From positions 160,154,001 through 160,218,000 of the forward strand of contig NC_135787.1 of assembly GCF_051106095.1 (NCBI RefSeq): a DNA stretch of 64,000 nucleotides, in the 5' to 3' direction. Numbering within the stretch: the stretch's first letter is position 1; the number at the start of each line of letters is the position of its first letter. Of the stretch, positions 60,659 through 64,000 are shown piece after piece. The DNA comes from Pogona vitticeps. Taxonomy: Eukaryota > Chordata > Lepidosauria > Squamata > Agamidae. A program made the translations under genes and the position numbers. The notes under the pieces were generated by a model that saw nothing but the letters and a program-made list of their open reading frames with translations, did no database searches and was not told the DNA's origin.

Positions 60659-63646
60659 ATATTTGGCTGTGATTCATGAGATCTGGGTTCCTCCCTATAA
60701 GATTTATACACCAGTTCCTTTCACTGTCTTTCAAACTAAATGCAGAAAGAGTACCTCCAAGATGTTGCTAATGTTTTTGGTCAGTCCCCTGAGTGCCTCC
60801 CTTCTTCTCCCTCAACTACTTCTGGAATCTTCTCATGACTGTCTCCCTTTCTCTCCCCTCCCCCCATTTCTGTCCTTAACTGATTCCAACCTCTTCTTCT
60901 CTCCAGTCATTCCTTAAGAACAGCCACACTATTACTGTATTTTAACCGTTCCAGAGGCTCCTCCTCTTCCAGCTCCCTTCTTAGCATGTCATGACTGTAC
61001 TGCCCCCTAGTGGACAATCTCATACCCACCGAAAATACTGACCTCCACCTAGCAGCTCTTTCAGAGGGACCAACAAGCCGCCCCCACAAGTCCTCCATCA
61101 AACTCTGGAAAACGGAACAACCAAATTCATCAGAAATTTCATTACAGAATAGGATGTCCCATCTCTCTTTTTAAAACAAGAGCATGACCTAATTTAACTG
61201 GAACTTTTTTAGATGCTTTAGTTTATTGATTAGTCCTGCCTGCATTCAATGTGACACAAACAGTCCTATAAGTAAGTCATAAATCTTCCATTTGATTCTG
61301 TTGCCCGTCAGCGTTGATTGATCTGTGTGGTGATTAAAAGAAATAAATAGGAAAGTTCGGATGCCTCCGTGGGTGTCTTCCAGCTACATCCAGCCACAGA
61401 TGTTTTTAAGATTAAGGTCTTGTTGTGTCACAACTGGGAATTGCATTCAAATCCGGTGCAACAGATTGTAAAATAACATTCTCAGCAGGTCTGCTACCTG
61501 TATGTAGTCAAGGCATATAAGACTTAAAAGGAGTTTTCAAGCAAAGCTTCTCTGGCTGCCAGTTTCTTTGGATGCTCGGCAGCATGTGGTCCAACTGCAA
61601 AAGGGAGATGAAAAGCTGAGCATTTCCGGGAAGCCTCTTGGCAGAAAGCCACAGCAGCATCAAACAACGTCTCCTGGAAGAGCATTCTCCAAATGTATTG
61701 GACTGCAATTTCCATAACCCTGAGCCAGCATGGATGATGGCACAGGTAAAGTTGTATACCGATTCATCTGGAGGGCTTGGGGTTAGGGAAAGTGAGCATA
61801 AAGAACAGTGGGTTTCATGTGCCTGAAACCCCAGAGTGAGAAGGGCCATTTTGTGCACACTCATGTGTGCGCACATAGGTGCACAGTCCACACATTCTTA
61901 CACATATGGTGGTCCACCAGACTGCACATTCTTTGCCACAGGCTGAAAGGCAGACTCGAAATATGAATAGCACCCTGGTTTTTTTAAAGTACAGACATCA
62001 GTCGTAGCAACCGATAATGGTCAGGACTGCAGTGGTCAGAATGTGAGGATTCGAGTCAGATATCATCATGATAGCTAGGATATTTTGAAAGATGTCGTTC
62101 AAAGAACAAGTTTTCCCATCTCTGGTTTGTCTTTCAGAGAAGGGTTCTATGCCTCAGGAGCAAACCTCTCACTATAACACTGAGTCCGGTTTGGCCCCAA
62201 TGGTAGCTATTCAGCAGAAAGCTACTTACCAAGCAATCAGCTGCAAAAACAAAACAAAACAACAAACAACAAACAAACAAAAAACCCCTAATAATAGATG
62301 ATGCATCATTGGTGGAAGGCACCCCACTCCCTACTGGAGAATTGCTTTCAGAGTTCCTATGTAATCCAGAAAAATTGCTGATCTAGACTCTAGGCCACAG
62401 CATAACTGATCTGTCAAGCTTCCTTCCAGATCTATAATGGTAGAACGCAAACCTGCCCCTCACTCTGCCAATTCCTTTATTTCACAATTTTGCTGCCTAA
62501 TGGCTTAGTCCTGTTTTTCTAAAAATTTATGTTGACAAGATGAGTAAGAAGTTCTGTAAGGCATGACAACAAAAAACAAAGATTGTCTCAACCTGCTGTT
62601 TCCAATGAGGGTGGCGAATTGCGGCTTTTGGGGGCTGTGATATCCCCAGGCAACTACCTTTCCCAACTTGTTGTTCTCTAGAGATGCTGGACTACACCTC
62701 TGTGAGTCCCCGTTCCGTGATGGGAATGATAGCCCACCATCTATGCGAGGCACTGAGTTGGCAAAGGCTGCCATAGGGAATGCTGTCATGAGGTCTATGT
62801 TCCTTGCCCTCCTAGCAATGATAGACCTGAAGCACTTGCTCAAAAAGGTTCAGGGACATGTCAGTTTATTGATTCTCAGGGAGTTCTAAATCAAGCGATC
62901 ACTTCATTGGGGCAACTAAAGGAAAAATGGTGTAAGCAGTCTTACACACTACCTGATGTAGTAAGTTATTCTTTATGGTCACTTTATCAGATGAAGCATA
63001 AGTCTGCTTAAGAAGATACTCTTTTAAAAATGGCTTAACTGGCTCTGTAAAAGAGTCTCTTAACTAGAACATACTAAACTTTCAGTAAATGAATGTGCAC
63101 CTTTGAGGCATTCTCTTGCTTTCATTCCTTGTCCTTGGGACCTTCTCCCTTCCTTCCCTTTTTTTCCCACAGCCACATGACAAGTTAGGCTTTCAGCATG
63201 CCAGTGCCAGCATGGCCAAGAGCAAATCTGTACTTCGGTATAGGCAGTGCTGGAGGAAAGTGCCCTTTGCAAAGCCCTAGAAGAACTGACCTGATCCGTA
63301 CCTCCCAGGCTTATGTGCAAATGGAAACTTAGCTGTCCATCATCTTTTCCACTTCCTTACGTTCTGACAGGATACTCAGCTCAGTAGACCCATTGCTATA
63401 TGTTTAAAAGCATGCCCTTTGCAAGGAGGAGAATATTTAAATTTAGATTTAAATAAAACTTTTTTGCAGATTTATTTATAATGGCAATTAATAAAGAAAC
63501 AAGATGTACGTGTGTAAAAGGGACATGGAGCAGTAATAAACGGAGAGCTTGGGAAAGTTCCCTTTTTTTTTTGGATTGCAAATCTCAGCCCTTAAAGAGC
63601 CCGTGTGAAAGAGAACCAAGTGACACCGTGCATAGAATAGGGCTCT

Positions 63647-63789
63647 AGAATCATCTTAGAATTGGAGAGCAGGAAGGGACCCTATGGATCACCTGAGTTC
63701 AGCTCCTGTCAAGGAGGCCCAGTGGGGAATTGAACTCCCAACCTCTGGCTCCCCAGTCAAATCCCTAAACCACTGAGCTATCCAGCAGT
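63647..63789 (-). repeat. tRNA-derived SINE with CR1-like tail
   Basis: The reverse complement starts CTGGATAGCTCAGTGGTTTA, has GGGAGTTCAATTCCCC as B-box region, and ends GGGTCCCTTCCTGCTCTCCA then ATTCTAAGATGATTCT, resembling the CR1 terminal octamers. It is the same family as 32995-33128. Confidence 0.85.
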
Positions 63790-63844
63790 TTTCTGCCTCA
63801 AACCTCCAATCAGCCACAGAATTCAGTCCAAATTCAAATCTTCA

Positions 63845-63985
63845 ATCAGCCATGAAATTCACTGGGTGCCCTTGGGCCATTCACATTCTCTCAACCTGAT
63901 CTACCTCACAGGGCTACTCTTGGGATAACATTGGGATAACAGGGGAGAACCATGCATGTCATCTTGGGCTCCCTGGATATAAATG
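63845..63985 (+). repeat. MIR-like / squamate SINE, partial
   Basis: AAATTCACTGGGTGCCCTTGG, CTCAACCTGATCTACCTCAC, AGGGGAGAACCATGCATGTC and CTTGGGCTCCCTGGATATAA follow the order of the family at 46609. The tRNA-like head is missing. Confidence 0.7.
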
Positions 63986-64000
63986 GAACAGTCAGACAAA

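Larger units (their letters stand above)
59030..64000 (+). other. EMP1: EMP1 intron 2, continuing past the window
   Basis: DNA downstream of the EMP1 donor at 59030. It contains a fragment of a dispersed repeat (60535-60658), a small ACTACAA-type MITE piece (about 61690-61745) and two SINEs near the right edge. No exon encoding the extracellular loop of EMP1 (which starts VWLV and contains an NCT site) was recognised. Confidence 0.6.

Noticed and set aside
62660-62890. Possible EMP1 exon 3
   Set aside because: Open frame without the expected VWLV start, the NCT glycosylation motif or flanking splice sites.

Overview
This window looks like intergenic and intronic DNA from a squamate reptile (lizard or snake). 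Interspersed repeats cover much of it: an RTE/BovB LINE, CR1 and L2 LINEs, several tRNA-derived SINE families, many miniature DNA transposons and long microsatellites. The BovB-type LINE together with tRNA-derived SINEs ending in RTE-like or CR1-like tails is what I know from squamates. That taxonomic reading is inference from repeat content.

Only one host gene is firmly recognised. At 58911-59029 (+) lies the first coding exon of EMP1 (epithelial membrane protein 1, PMP22/EMP/MP20 family), with a good acceptor, a short 5' UTR with an in-frame stop, an ATG, 26 codons and a GTAAGT donor. Later EMP1 exons were not found before the window ends. A TATA-containing segment with a GTAAGG donor near 35972-36077 is my best guess for the non-coding first exon, which would make 36078-58910 intron 1. 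A second exon-like segment at 19945-20050 could start an unrecognised gene.

Layout: 1-8.3 kb is mostly unique DNA with small SINEs, two pogo/Tigger-like MITEs and a compound microsatellite. 8.3-10.4 kb is an L2-clade LINE split by a 404-bp MITE. 10.4-12.1 kb is an internally deleted LINE of unresolved clade, with a 5'-truncated relative in the opposite orientation at 13.6-14.2 kb. 16.9-17.1 kb is a foldback element with a hammerhead-ribozyme-like core. 18.1-18.4 kb is a 144-bp ATT array abutting a small hAT-like MITE. 22.0-25.1 kb is a near-complete BovB/RTE LINE whose 1,031-codon reading frame is open throughout, followed by a CR1 3' end (25.5-26.4 kb). 28.4-28.8 kb holds an LTR-type fossil fragment. 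30.1-30.5 kb is another MITE. 33.3-34.2 kb is an 823-bp foldback built of nested repeated units. From 36 kb on the DNA is mainly unique intron-like sequence with scattered SINEs, a degraded RTE remnant (54.7-55.5 kb) and a further Tigger-like MITE just upstream of the EMP1 exon.

No tRNA, rRNA, CRISPR or prokaryotic features were seen. The most unusual signals are the intact BovB ORF, the rotating 'keyword' architecture of the Tigger-like MITEs, the hammerhead-like foldback, and the matching 3' ends of the RTE remnant and one SINE family.
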